27,366 nucleotides of DNA, taken from positions 1-27,366 of the forward strand of contig CAYRPN010000076.1 of the NCBI GenBank assembly GCA_964426135.1, read 5' to 3'. The position numbers and the translations under genes are program-made. The notes beneath the pieces are model-generated. The model had not been told where the DNA came from, made no database searches, and worked only from the letters and a program-made list of their open reading frames with translations. The stretch comes from CAYRPN01 sp964426135 (GTDB lineage: Bacteria > Planctomycetota > Phycisphaerae > Phycisphaerales > Phycisphaeraceae). Positions 14,656 to 21,530 of the stretch are shown here, piece after piece; position 1 is the stretch's first letter, and each line of letters begins with the position of its first letter.

Positions 14656-15039
14656 ATGGCCCGGCAGCGAACAATCAGGCGGACCTTCAAGACGCTCAAC
14701 GCAACTGAGTCCCGCGCCTACGGCCGGCTGCTGGCGAAGGTCGAAGCGGATCGTCCACAGCTCGAGAGTTGGGCCCGGGCCGGCTTCGCGCGCGACCGGC
14801 ACATGCGCGAAGTTCTCCGCCTTCTCAAGGAAGCACGCGTCGAGCGTGGCATCAGCCTGGCGGAACTCCAGAAACGCACAGGCATCGCCAAGGGCAACCT
14901 GTCGAATCTGGAAACCGACCCGGCCGCGAACCCCACCATCGAAACCATTCTTCGCTACGCACAGGCGATCGGCGTGGACCTGCGCATCCGCATCACGGAC
15001 GCACGGCGAAAGAGCGCGCCAACCCGCAAGGCCGTCTGA
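14656..15039 (+). CDS. XRE-family HTH protein, putative antitoxin and repressor
   Basis: A 127-residue DNA-binding protein. The HTH region lies at about residues 57-105: LLKEARVERGISLAELQKR, then TGIAKGNLSNLE and NPTIETILRYAQAIGVDL, a standard XRE fold. It starts one base after the stop of the preceding gene. Its GAGGTG ribosome binding site lies within the last codons of that gene, so the two are coupled. The gene order toxin then HTH antitoxin is like HigBA. It probably binds the inverted repeat over the shared promoter (14382-14401). Confidence 0.82.
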   Translation: MARQRTIRRTFKTLNATESRAYGRLLAKVEADRPQLESWARAGFARDRHMREVLRLLKEARVERGISLAELQKRTGIAKGNLSNLETDPAANPTIETILRYAQAIGVDLRIRITDARRKSAPTRKAV

Positions 15040-15068
15040 AACGCTGAACGACCCGGCCCGCCTGCCGG

Positions 15069-15103
15069 CGCAGGATCGGACGCAGCGGCTGGCGGCGCTG
15101 TGA
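15069..15103 (+). repeat. 35-bp direct repeat, copy 2 (orphan prfA 3' end)
   Basis: Identical to the last 35 bases of prfA (14314-14348). It would encode QDRTQRLAAL and a stop, but here it stands alone, 29 bp after the HTH gene. The two copies bracket the toxin-antitoxin-like pair. Confidence 0.97.
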
Positions 15104-15192
15104 TGTAGGATGATTTGCGAAATGAAGCCGCGCAAGGCGCGCGGGACTTGGTCACTCTGGTGGCGAGCGCGGCGAACCGCGCGAGGGGACGA

Positions 15193-15672
15193 ATGGACGG
15201 ACTCATCTCCGCATGCTTCGTGATCGGCTTCCTGCTGGCGATCGCGGCGGCGGGCGTCAGCGGCTTCATCCTCGTCCGCCAGTCCGGCAAGTGTGGCTTC
15301 GCCGTCGCCCGCCGGCTTTTCAAGCTCGACGCCGACGGCACCCCCTTCTCCGTCCATCGCTGGCGCCGAACCTATTTGTGGCTGTTCACGCTGCTCTTCC
15401 CCGTCGGGCCTGCGGTCATCGCTCTGGCGGAATGGCATCTGCAGATGACGAGCCACGACTGGTTCATCGTGGTGCTGGGCGTAAGCCTGATCTGGGGATC
15501 GTTCATGCTCGTGGTCGGCTGGATCGCGTTCTCCGGCACGCTGCCGCCTGGAATGACGCAGCGCATCTGGCTCGCTCATCCGGGACGGTGTCCGGTGTGC
15601 GAGTACGACCTGCAAGGCATCACGACGGGCCGGTGTCCTGAGTGCGGGTGGCTCATGCTGCCGGCGAAGTGA
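15193..15672 (+). CDS. Membrane protein with C-terminal zinc ribbon
   Basis: A 159-residue protein. The N-terminal helix (about residues 4-26) and two further hydrophobic segments (about 58-79 and 91-114) predict three membrane passes. The C-terminus has CPVCEYDLQGITTGRCPECGW, a two-CxxC zinc ribbon very common in planctomycete proteins of unknown function. The start is ATG 15193, with GAGGGG at 15183-15188; an in-frame ATG at 15115 has no site. The gene lies just after the second prfA-end repeat and may have been the original downstream neighbour of prfA. No function can be given. Confidence 0.75.
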   Translation: MDGLISACFVIGFLLAIAAAGVSGFILVRQSGKCGFAVARRLFKLDADGTPFSVHRWRRTYLWLFTLLFPVGPAVIALAEWHLQMTSHDWFIVVLGVSLIWGSFMLVVGWIAFSGTLPPGMTQRIWLAHPGRCPVCEYDLQGITTGRCPECGWLMLPAK

Positions 15673-15753
15673 GCGAGGCAGGCCAACCCTCGCCATCCCC
15701 GCCGCGAATCCAGTAGAATCCTCGAAGCAGATTGGTTTCTCTTGTGGGGTCTC

Positions 15754-16371
15754 ATGGAGCATCAGCCGACGGTTTACGTGGTGGATGACGACGCGGCATT
15801 GCGCGAGTCGCTGGCGTTTCTCATTGAATCGGTGGGATTGCAGGTGCGCACGTTTGAATCGGCGGACGATTTTCTCACCGGCATTGCCCCCGACGCTCAC
15901 GGCTGCCTGCTGCTGGATGTGCGCATGCCCGGCATGAGCGGGCTGGAACTGCAGGCGCGGCTGGGCGATCACGGCATCACCCTGCCCGTGCTGATCCTGA
16001 CGGGCCACGGCGACGTGCCGATGGCGGTGCGGGCGATGAAGGCGGGGGCTTTCGATTTTTTCGAGAAGCCGTTCAACGACCAGGCGCTGCTCGACCGCAT
16101 CAACCGCGCGATCGAGCACGACGGTCACCGCCGGCAGACCAATGGCCAGATGCGGGCGATTGCCGAGCGACTGGATCGCCTGTCGCCGCGCGAGCGTGAA
16201 GTGCTGGATCTCGTCGTGTCGGGCCGGCTGAACAAGGAGATCGCAGCCGACCTGGGCGTGAGCGAGAAAACGGTGGAATCGCACCGTTCCAAGGTCATGT
16301 TCAAAATGGAGGCCAACAGTCTGGTCGAGCTGGTGCGGCTGGTGACGCTGTTTCGGATGGGCGGCGAGTGA
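15754..16371 (+). CDS. FixJ-type two-component response regulator
   Basis: A 205-residue regulator. Receiver domain (about 5-120): acidic pair DDD at residues 11-13, phosphorylation site D55 in LLLDVRMPGMSG, T in LILTGHGDVPMAVRAMKAGA, and K in FFEKPF. LuxR-type HTH (about 140-200): LSPREREVLDLVVSGRLNKEIAADLGVSEKTVESHR. It is therefore a transcription factor switched on by phosphorylation, closest to the FixJ/TtrR group. The start is ATG 15754; a TTG at 15742 is possible. No histidine kinase is encoded in the window, so it is an orphan here. Confidence 0.93.
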   Translation: MEHQPTVYVVDDDAALRESLAFLIESVGLQVRTFESADDFLTGIAPDAHGCLLLDVRMPGMSGLELQARLGDHGITLPVLILTGHGDVPMAVRAMKAGAFDFFEKPFNDQALLDRINRAIEHDGHRRQTNGQMRAIAERLDRLSPREREVLDLVVSGRLNKEIAADLGVSEKTVESHRSKVMFKMEANSLVELVRLVTLFRMGGE

Positions 16372-16397
16372 GGGTTGAGTCCCGTAGTCCCGCAGTT

Positions 16398-16537
16398 CCG
16401 TAGGGTGGGCACCGCCCTCCATGGGCGCGGAGCCGCAAAGAACGAACGGCAACCCGGCAGCGGCGCAGAGAATGGGGAAGCAACACGCGCGTCTGGATGC
16501 GCGGGGTTCACTGCGGTGGGCGGTGCCCACGCTACGG
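16398..16537. repeat. 140-bp element with 20-bp terminal inverted repeats
   Basis: Left end CCGTAGGGTGGGCACCGCCC (16398-16417) and right end GGGCGGTGCCCACGCTACGG (16518-16537) match at 19 of 20 positions. This GTGGGCAC...GTGCCCAC repeat family is common in planctomycete genomes (recalled). The 426-bp gap 16372-16797 otherwise contains no supported gene; its last part holds the ribosome binding site of the oxidoreductase. Confidence 0.85.
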
Positions 16538-16797
16538 GATACGCACTCGATGGCTTTTATCCGAGCGTCAACCGACCCCAGCGGAGCCGGGGGCGGATGG
16601 ATGCAAACTGCAAGGAAGAGTTCCGCGAACCTCACACGCTCAACCCCCTCGCCGCAACCACCACCTGTTATGATGCAACCGGCTGCAAAGGTGGGGCGCG
16701 TGCGAACGCGCCGCGACAGCCACCCGTAACATTTTCCGGTTCCGTTCAATCAAGGGATACGCTTTCGCTGTCCCGACACCCCGCTTAGGAGACATCC

Positions 16798-18273
16798 ATG
16801 TCAAACCGGTTCACTCGTCGACGTTTCGTTTACGGCAGCGCCCTGGCCACCGGCGGCCTGGTGCTGCTGCCCAATATGACCCGCAACGTGCTGGGCGCGA
16901 ATGAAAAGCTCAACGTGGCCGGCATCGGCTGCGGCGGCAAGGGCGAAAGCGACATCATGAAATGCGCCAACCTCGGCGAGAACATCGTCGCCGGCGCCGA
17001 CATCGACTCCGATCGCGTCAAGGCCCTGGCGGACAAGGCTTCAAAGAAGACCGGCCTGCCCTGCGCCACCTACGACGATTGGCGCGTGATGCTCGAGAAG
17101 GAAGCGAAGAACATCGATGCGGTGACCATTTCCACCCCCGACCACAGCCACGCCGTCGCCGCCGCCATGGCGATGAGCCTGGGCAAGCACGTGTACGTGC
17201 AGAAGCCGCTGACCCACACCGTCTACGAAGCCCGCGTGCTGCGGAAACTGGCCCGCGAGAAGAAGGTCTGCACGCAGATGGGCAACCAGGGCACCACGCT
17301 CGACACCCTGCGCACCGGCGTGGAGATCGTGCAGTCCGGCGTCATCGGCGATGTCAAGGAACTGCATTGCTGGAGCAACCGGCCCGTGTGGCCGCAGGGC
17401 GAGGAAATGACCCGCAAGTTCGCCGCCGGCAAGGGCGCTGCCACGCCCAAGAGCTGGAACTACGACGTTTGGCTCGGCCCCGCTAGCGAGCGGCCCTTCA
17501 ACGGCGCGTACGGCCACTTCATCTGGCGCGGTTTCTGGGACTTCGGCACCGGCGCCCTCGGTGACATGGCGTGCCACACCATGAACCTGCCCTTCTGGGC
17601 GCTGAACCTCGAATACCCCACCGCCGTCAACGCCAAGGTGCAGGGCCTGTTTGAGGTCACGCCGCCGGACTGGTCGGTGATTCGTTACGACTTCCCGGAA
17701 CGCAAGGTGAAGAAGGCCGATGGCGACATCACGCTCGCCCCCGTCACCATGTACTGGTACGACGGCCACAACGCCCGCAAACTCGACGGCAAGTCCATCG
17801 GCCTGCCCGCGGAAGAGGCGAAGTTCAAAGCCATCGCCAAGGAGCACGGCGCGACCATCGGCGACGGCAGCAGCGGCGCCCTGTTCATCGGCAGCAAGGG
17901 CGTCATGCTCGCCAGCGGCGACTACGCCGACCGAATCACCCTCCTGCCCAAGGAAAAATTCCCCGGCGATTACAAGAAGCACGCCCCCACCTCCTGGCTC
18001 CCGCGCCACGCCGGCGGAGACATGGACTCGAACCAGACCAAGGAATGGCTCGCCGCGATCCGCGCCAGCAAGCCCAGCCACGCCATGAGCAACTTCGAGT
18101 TTGCCGCCTACTTCACCGAGATCATCCTGCTGGGCAATCTCGCCATGCGCGTGCCCAACACCGAGATCAAGTGGGACGGCCCGGCGATGAAGTCGCCCAA
18201 CAGCGACAAGGCCAACAGCTACGTCCACCACGAATACCGCAAGGGCTGGACCCTGCCGACACCGAATGTGTGA
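16798..18273 (+). CDS. Gfo/Idh/MocA-family oxidoreductase with twin-arginine signal
   Basis: A 491-residue NAD(P)-dependent dehydrogenase. The leader TRRRFVYGSALATGGLVLLP is a Tat signal, so it should act folded outside the cytoplasm. The Rossmann fold begins LNVAGIGCGGKG. STPDHSHAVAAAMAM and YVQKPLTHTVYEAR follow; the family's usual EKP is QKP here but the catalytic lysine is kept. The C-terminal domain carries WDFGTGALGDMACHTMNLPFW, typical of the large planctomycete clade thought to act on sugars or inositols. The ribosome binding site TTAGGAGAC (16786-16793) is strong. It forms a single-gene unit closed by a terminator at 18346. The substrate is unknown. Confidence 0.94.
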   Translation: MSNRFTRRRFVYGSALATGGLVLLPNMTRNVLGANEKLNVAGIGCGGKGESDIMKCANLGENIVAGADIDSDRVKALADKASKKTGLPCATYDDWRVMLEKEAKNIDAVTISTPDHSHAVAAAMAMSLGKHVYVQKPLTHTVYEARVLRKLAREKKVCTQMGNQGTTLDTLRTGVEIVQSGVIGDVKELHCWSNRPVWPQGEEMTRKFAAGKGAATPKSWNYDVWLGPASERPFNGAYGHFIWRGFWDFGTGALGDMACHTMNLPFWALNLEYPTAVNAKVQGLFEVTPPDWSVIRYDFPERKVKKADGDITLAPVTMYWYDGHNARKLDGKSIGLPAEEAKFKAIAKEHGATIGDGSSGALFIGSKGVMLASGDYADRITLLPKEKFPGDYKKHAPTSWLPRHAGGDMDSNQTKEWLAAIRASKPSHAMSNFEFAAYFTEIILLGNLAMRVPNTEIKWDGPAMKSPNSDKANSYVHHEYRKGWTLPTPNV

Positions 18274-18345
18274 GCGGGAAAGCTGAATGAAAAGGCCTGA
18301 GGAATGACCGGCCCCCCGCCGGTTCGCTCACGCAGACAAGAAGCG

Positions 18346-18378
18346 AAACGACCGCGCACGCAGCGCGGTCGTTTTTCT
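18346..18378 (+). terminator. Intrinsic terminator after the oxidoreductase
   Basis: A perfect 12-bp stem: AAACGACCGCGC (18346-18357) with GCGCGGTCGTTT (18363-18374), loop ACGCA, followed by TTC and TTTT. It lies 73 bp after the stop codon. Confidence 0.92.
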
Positions 18379-18435
18379 TTTGGTTGCGCCGGCCGGGATG
18401 AACTGTGTTCACCCGGATTATTCATGAGCTTGCAC

Positions 18436-18579
18436 AGGAGCCGCGCACGAAGTAAGCGGTTCTTCAGATTCCACGCGCGTCATTTTCACACGGACGCCCC
18501 GAGCATCCTGTCCGGCCGCGAGAGAAGGTCGAGGTCGTCAGAAACGCTGCGAACTCCGCTTACTTCGTGCGCGGCTCCT
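18436..18579. repeat. 144-bp element with 24-bp perfect inverted repeats
   Basis: The left arm (18436-18459, starting AGGAGCCGCGCACGAAGTAA) and the right arm (18556-18579, ending GTGCGCGGCTCCT) are perfect reverse complements over 24 bp. The 96-bp interior has no obvious structure or gene. This and the next hairpin fill the 547-bp gap 18274-18820. Confidence 0.9.
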
Positions 18580-18705
18580 TTTGAAGCCTCGAATAGTCCG
18601 GGCTCACTGCGCCGCCCTGCTTGACGCGACCGCGCGAACGCCGTTCATCATGAGTGAACACCATTCATCGCACCGCTGTCCGCCGTGGCGCGAACTACCT
18701 CCTCA

Positions 18706-18761
18706 CCTCAGTTTCGGATATGCCGCGGTGTCGTGCCGCCGCGCCTTATCCGAAACTCAGG
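18706..18761. repeat. Palindrome with 15-bp perfect arms downstream of parB
   Basis: CCTCAGTTTCGGATA (18706-18720) and TATCCGAAACTCAGG (18747-18761) are perfect reverse complements around a 26-nt GC-rich interior. On the plus strand TTTTT follows at once. It lies about 60 bp beyond the parB stop (minus strand). It could end transcription into the gap or be another dispersed element. Confidence 0.8.
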
Positions 18762-18820
18762 TTTTTACATTCTTCACTTTGCAATTTTCACTTCTCACTT
18801 TGCACCTGCCCGCCTGCCCC

Positions 18821-19948
18821 CTACCCCTCCAATCGCACGCCGAGTTTGCCCAGGAGATCTTCGAATTGCTCGTTGGAGTAGAACGCGATCGCCAGCATGC
18901 CGGCGCCCTTCTTCTTGGCCTGGCTGATGCTGACCTTCGTGCCCAGTTGCCGGCCGATCTGATCCTGCAGGTCCGCCAGGTGGGCCGCCCGCGGGCTGGG
19001 CGACCGCCCCGCCGCCGCCGCCCCATCGGGCTGGGCCGGCGCTGCCGCTCGAACAGCCGCCTCGACCTGCCGGGCGGAAAGATTCTCCCGCACCGCGCGG
19101 ATCGCCAGGGCCCGCTGCGCTTCAAAGTCCGGTAACCCCAACAAGGCCCGCGCCTTGCCAAAGGAAAGCAGCCCGTTCCGCACCAGGTCCTGCACATCGC
19201 GGTGCAGGGTCAGCAGGCGCATGAAATTGGAAACGGTTGACCGATCCTGTCCAACCCGCGCGGCAATCGATTCGTGATTCATTTGGTATCGGTCGGCCAG
19301 TTGCTGAAACGCCTCGGCCCGGTCGATGGGGTTCAAGTCTTCGCGCTGCAGGTTCTCGATCAACGCCCACTCGGTGGACTGCCGATCGGTCAGCTCGCGG
19401 ACAATCGCCGGGATGGTTTCGAGCCGGGCGATCTGGGCGGCCCGGAACCGGCGCTCACCGGCGACCAACTCGTATCCCCCGGCTCCCCCAGCACCCCCGG
19501 CACCCCCTGCCACGCCTTTGCGGCGGACGACGATGGGCTGGATCAGGCCGTCGCTGAGGATCGAGGCCGCCAGTTGTTGCAGGGAGGCACTGTCGAACAG
19601 CTTGCGAGGCTGATTCGGGTTAGGCGAGATCTGGGACAGGTGTACCGAAACAATCGTATGGCCAGCGGCAGGGCGGTCAGATTCCGGGATGGGCGCCTGG
19701 TCGGCAACAGGTGTGATCGCCGGTGGCGCGGAAATCCCCGTTTGATCCTGGAGCGTGGCAGAGTCGGCCTGGGCGGTCGACGACGCTGGCGATGGCGTCG
19801 GCTCCTGCAATTCGTCGACAGAAGCAAGCCTGGCGCGCGGGACGGTGGGATTTGGTGCCAGCGGAGCTGGCGGTTGAACCGAAGTGGGTGCAGACATCAA
19901 ACTGGTAAGGCCGCGGCCGAGACGAGCAGGGCGTTTGTCGCTGGACAT
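18821..19948 (-). CDS. parB: Chromosome partitioning protein ParB
   Basis: A 375-residue ParB. The start KRPARLGRGLTSLM is typical. A long P/A/T-rich linker (about 20-95) follows. The ParB/Srx core begins with LSQISPNPNQPRKLFD and contains GERRFRAAQIARLETIPAIV, the CTP-binding motif, then ENLQREDLNPIDRAEAFQQL. The HTH region, INHE-like in other species, reads NHESIAARVGQDRSTVSNFMRLL. The C-terminal dimer domain ends LLGKLGVRLEG. ParB loads at parS and slides as a CTP clamp. The start ATG 19948 is chosen over an upstream in-frame ATG at 20059, whose extension would run through a parS site. An insert of repeated GGA residues sits between VRRKG and YELVAGER. No parA is encoded in the window. Confidence 0.95.
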   Translation of the reverse strand: MSSDKRPARLGRGLTSLMSAPTSVQPPAPLAPNPTVPRARLASVDELQEPTPSPASSTAQADSATLQDQTGISAPPAITPVADQAPIPESDRPAAGHTIVSVHLSQISPNPNQPRKLFDSASLQQLAASILSDGLIQPIVVRRKGVAGGAGGAGGAGGYELVAGERRFRAAQIARLETIPAIVRELTDRQSTEWALIENLQREDLNPIDRAEAFQQLADRYQMNHESIAARVGQDRSTVSNFMRLLTLHRDVQDLVRNGLLSFGKARALLGLPDFEAQRALAIRAVRENLSARQVEAAVRAAAPAQPDGAAAAGRSPSPRAAHLADLQDQIGRQLGTKVSISQAKKKGAGMLAIAFYSNEQFEDLLGKLGVRLEG

Positions 19949-20007
19949 GTCGAACCTCCATGTTCGGGGTGATCGGATGTAGCTGACGATGGACAGTGTA
20001 CCAGAAG

Positions 20008-20023
20008 TGTTCCACGTGGAACA
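20008..20023. promoter_or_regulatory. parS site 1
   Basis: TGTTCCACGTGGAACA, a perfect 16-bp palindrome matching the bacterial parS form TGTTNCACGTGNAACA. It lies 60 bp upstream of the parB start codon. Confidence 0.92.
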
Positions 20024-20195
20024 GTCGTTCGTAAACCTGGTTGATCTGCTGCTCCCCATTTAGCCGGCGGGCTTGCCCGCCGCGAACGTCCGGTTGGGGC
20101 GCAGAGCCGTGTGGCCAATTCGCCTCCGGCCGCTGCGAAGAGACCGTCTGGTGTGCGCACTTGGATGGTTCGCCGGCCAAATGCGATGCGATCCA

Positions 20196-20211
20196 GGTTC
20201 CACGTGGAACA
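20196..20211. promoter_or_regulatory. parS site 2
   Basis: GGTTCCACGTGGAACA: the inner 14 bp are perfect and one outer base differs from consensus. It lies between parB and the NUDIX gene, 40 bp before the latter. The 302-bp gap 19949-20250 also holds a small CGGCGGG...CCCGCCG hairpin near 20064-20082. Confidence 0.88.
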
Positions 20212-20250
20212 TCATTTGCCCAATCCCCCACCGGCCCTTAACCTTCCGGC

Positions 20251-20691
20251 ATGAGCGACCAGGTCGAAGTCATCGTGCGCGGCGTTCTTCTCCATGCGGG
20301 CAAGCTGCTGGTTTGTCGCAACCGCAAACATGGACACATCTTCCTGCCAGGCGGACATGTCGATTTCAATGAACCAGCGACGGAAGCCTTGCGGCGGGAG
20401 GCGATGGAGGAGCTTGGGGTTGAACTTGTGGCAGGGGAGTTCCTTGGGGCTTGCGAGGCTTCGTTCGACGAAGTGAAGAGCCGAGGAACCCGTCGCCACC
20501 ACGAGATCAACCTGGTCTTCAGGCTGCTTCCACCGGCTGGTTTCGAGCCACAGAATTTGCGAAGCCAGGAGGATCACATTGATTTCGACTGGCTTCCCGT
20601 GGACCAGTTGGCGTCCGCTCCACTATTGCCCTCCGGCATTGCGCGGATGATCACGGCTGGCCGGTTGTGGCTAAGCGTATTCGAGAAGTGA
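20251..20691 (+). CDS. NUDIX hydrolase
   Basis: A 146-residue pyrophosphohydrolase. The NUDIX box GX5EX7REUXEEXGU is complete: GHVDFNE, then PATEALRREAMEELGV, at about residues 35-57. The N-terminal strand VEVIVRGVLLHAGKLLVCRN and the later HHEINLVFRL fit the fold. Substrate is not predictable; nucleotide or nucleotide-sugar diphosphates are usual. It is divergent from parB, and parS sites lie on both sides; parS site 3 starts at the base right after its stop codon. Confidence 0.92.
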   Translation: MSDQVEVIVRGVLLHAGKLLVCRNRKHGHIFLPGGHVDFNEPATEALRREAMEELGVELVAGEFLGACEASFDEVKSRGTRRHHEINLVFRLLPPAGFEPQNLRSQEDHIDFDWLPVDQLASAPLLPSGIARMITAGRLWLSVFEK

Positions 20692-20707
20692 TGTTCCACG
20701 TGGAACA
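20692..20707. promoter_or_regulatory. parS site 3
   Basis: TGTTCCACGTGGAACA, identical to site 1 and directly abutting the NUDIX stop codon. The three sites span 700 bp, a cluster expected near the origin of replication. Confidence 0.92.
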
Positions 20708-20769
20708 CTTCACATGCCAGACAGGGGGGTGCTTCATGTGGACCTGCGTGGCGTCCGGGGGGGGGGAAG

Positions 20770-20800
20770 CGGCGGTCAAAACCGCCGGCCTAATGGCCGG
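20770..20800. repeat. Pair of adjoining GC hairpins
   Basis: CGGCGGT/ACCGCCG (20770-20787, loop CAAA) overlaps CCGGCC/GGCCGG (20785-20800, loop TAAT). The two are mutually exclusive folds. No T-run follows, so this is probably a repeat rather than a terminator for the NUDIX gene. Confidence 0.5.
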
Positions 20801-20867
20801 TGCGATACAGGGAGTTGCGAGGATCTGAGCCATCGCCGGCAATCGAATCGATGAGCATGAGACTTGG

Positions 20868-21073
20868 TAAGGAATGCGACCGAAATAACCTCCCGATTCT
20901 GGTTCAACTGACCGAGTCAGAATTTCTAAGGAAATGAGGAAACGAGGAAAGCAGGAACAGACACAATTCAGGCGATTGACGCCCTCTGTTTCTGTTCCTC
21001 ATTTCCTCTTTTCCTGCTTTCCTAATGAAAATTCTGGCGTCTGAATCCGAGAAGTTATTTCGATCCCGTTCCT
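20868..21073. repeat. About 200-bp imperfect inverted repeat, purine-rich arms
   Basis: The left half contains CGAAATAACC, then AGAATTTCTAAGGAAATGAG and GAGGAAAGCAGGAACAGA. The right half is its reverse complement in the same order: TCTGTTCCTCATTTCCTC, TTTCCTAATGAAAATTCT and GTTATTTCG. The ends also match (AAGGAATGCGACCGAAATAAC against GTTATTTCGATCCCGTTCCT). The arms are interrupted by mismatches and small indels. Confidence 0.8.
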
Positions 21074-21530
21074 AAGCCGTGAGTTCCCGGGCTCGGCCGG
21101 TGGAGGATGGGCGAAATGAGCGAGGCGAAACCCAGGGCAACACTCTGCATTTCGACGATCGTCATGCGCGATTCGACCGCCACCTCTGGCTCCGAACAGT
21201 TACGCGGGCGGTTTTTCGCCTTTTGTTTGGCATTTTCTATTACCGGACACCGACCTGTCGCTCCCGACGCTTTGCGTGCACGGATGCTGCGTCCGGCTGT
21301 TCCGGTCATAACGCGAACAACGTCCAGGGACGGTGCGTAGCACCTGTTGGCTGTAACCGGTGTAACGACACCGACCTACGGTCGTGGCGGCGGTGACGGC
21401 AGGGGGGTGGCGACATTCGAGGCCAACCAAGATTGTCCTTGTATTTCTCCCGATTTGGGAGGATGATTGAACCGTCGGCTTTGGTGGTGGACCTGGCTGC
21501 GATTGACAGTGGGAATGTGGAGATATTTCA
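21074..21530. other. Leader region of the giant gene, no gene found
   Basis: No supported coding region. It holds two small hairpins, CGGTGT/ACACCG near 21358-21373 and CTCCC/GGGAG at 21447-21461, and an AT-rich patch around 21210-21245 where a promoter could lie, but I cannot place one with confidence. The last bases include GGAG (21519-21522), the ribosome binding site of the next gene. Confidence 0.4.

Noticed and set aside
14402..15103. A 233-codon plus-strand frame ending QDRTQRLAAL like prfA
   Set aside because: It overlaps the two small genes in another frame. The shared C-terminus only reflects the 35-bp direct repeat. The other frames have the ribosome binding sites, HTH motif and promoter.
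21107..21340. A 77-codon frame in the leader of the giant gene
   Set aside because: No ribosome binding site or recognisable motif, and its composition resembles random GC-rich DNA.
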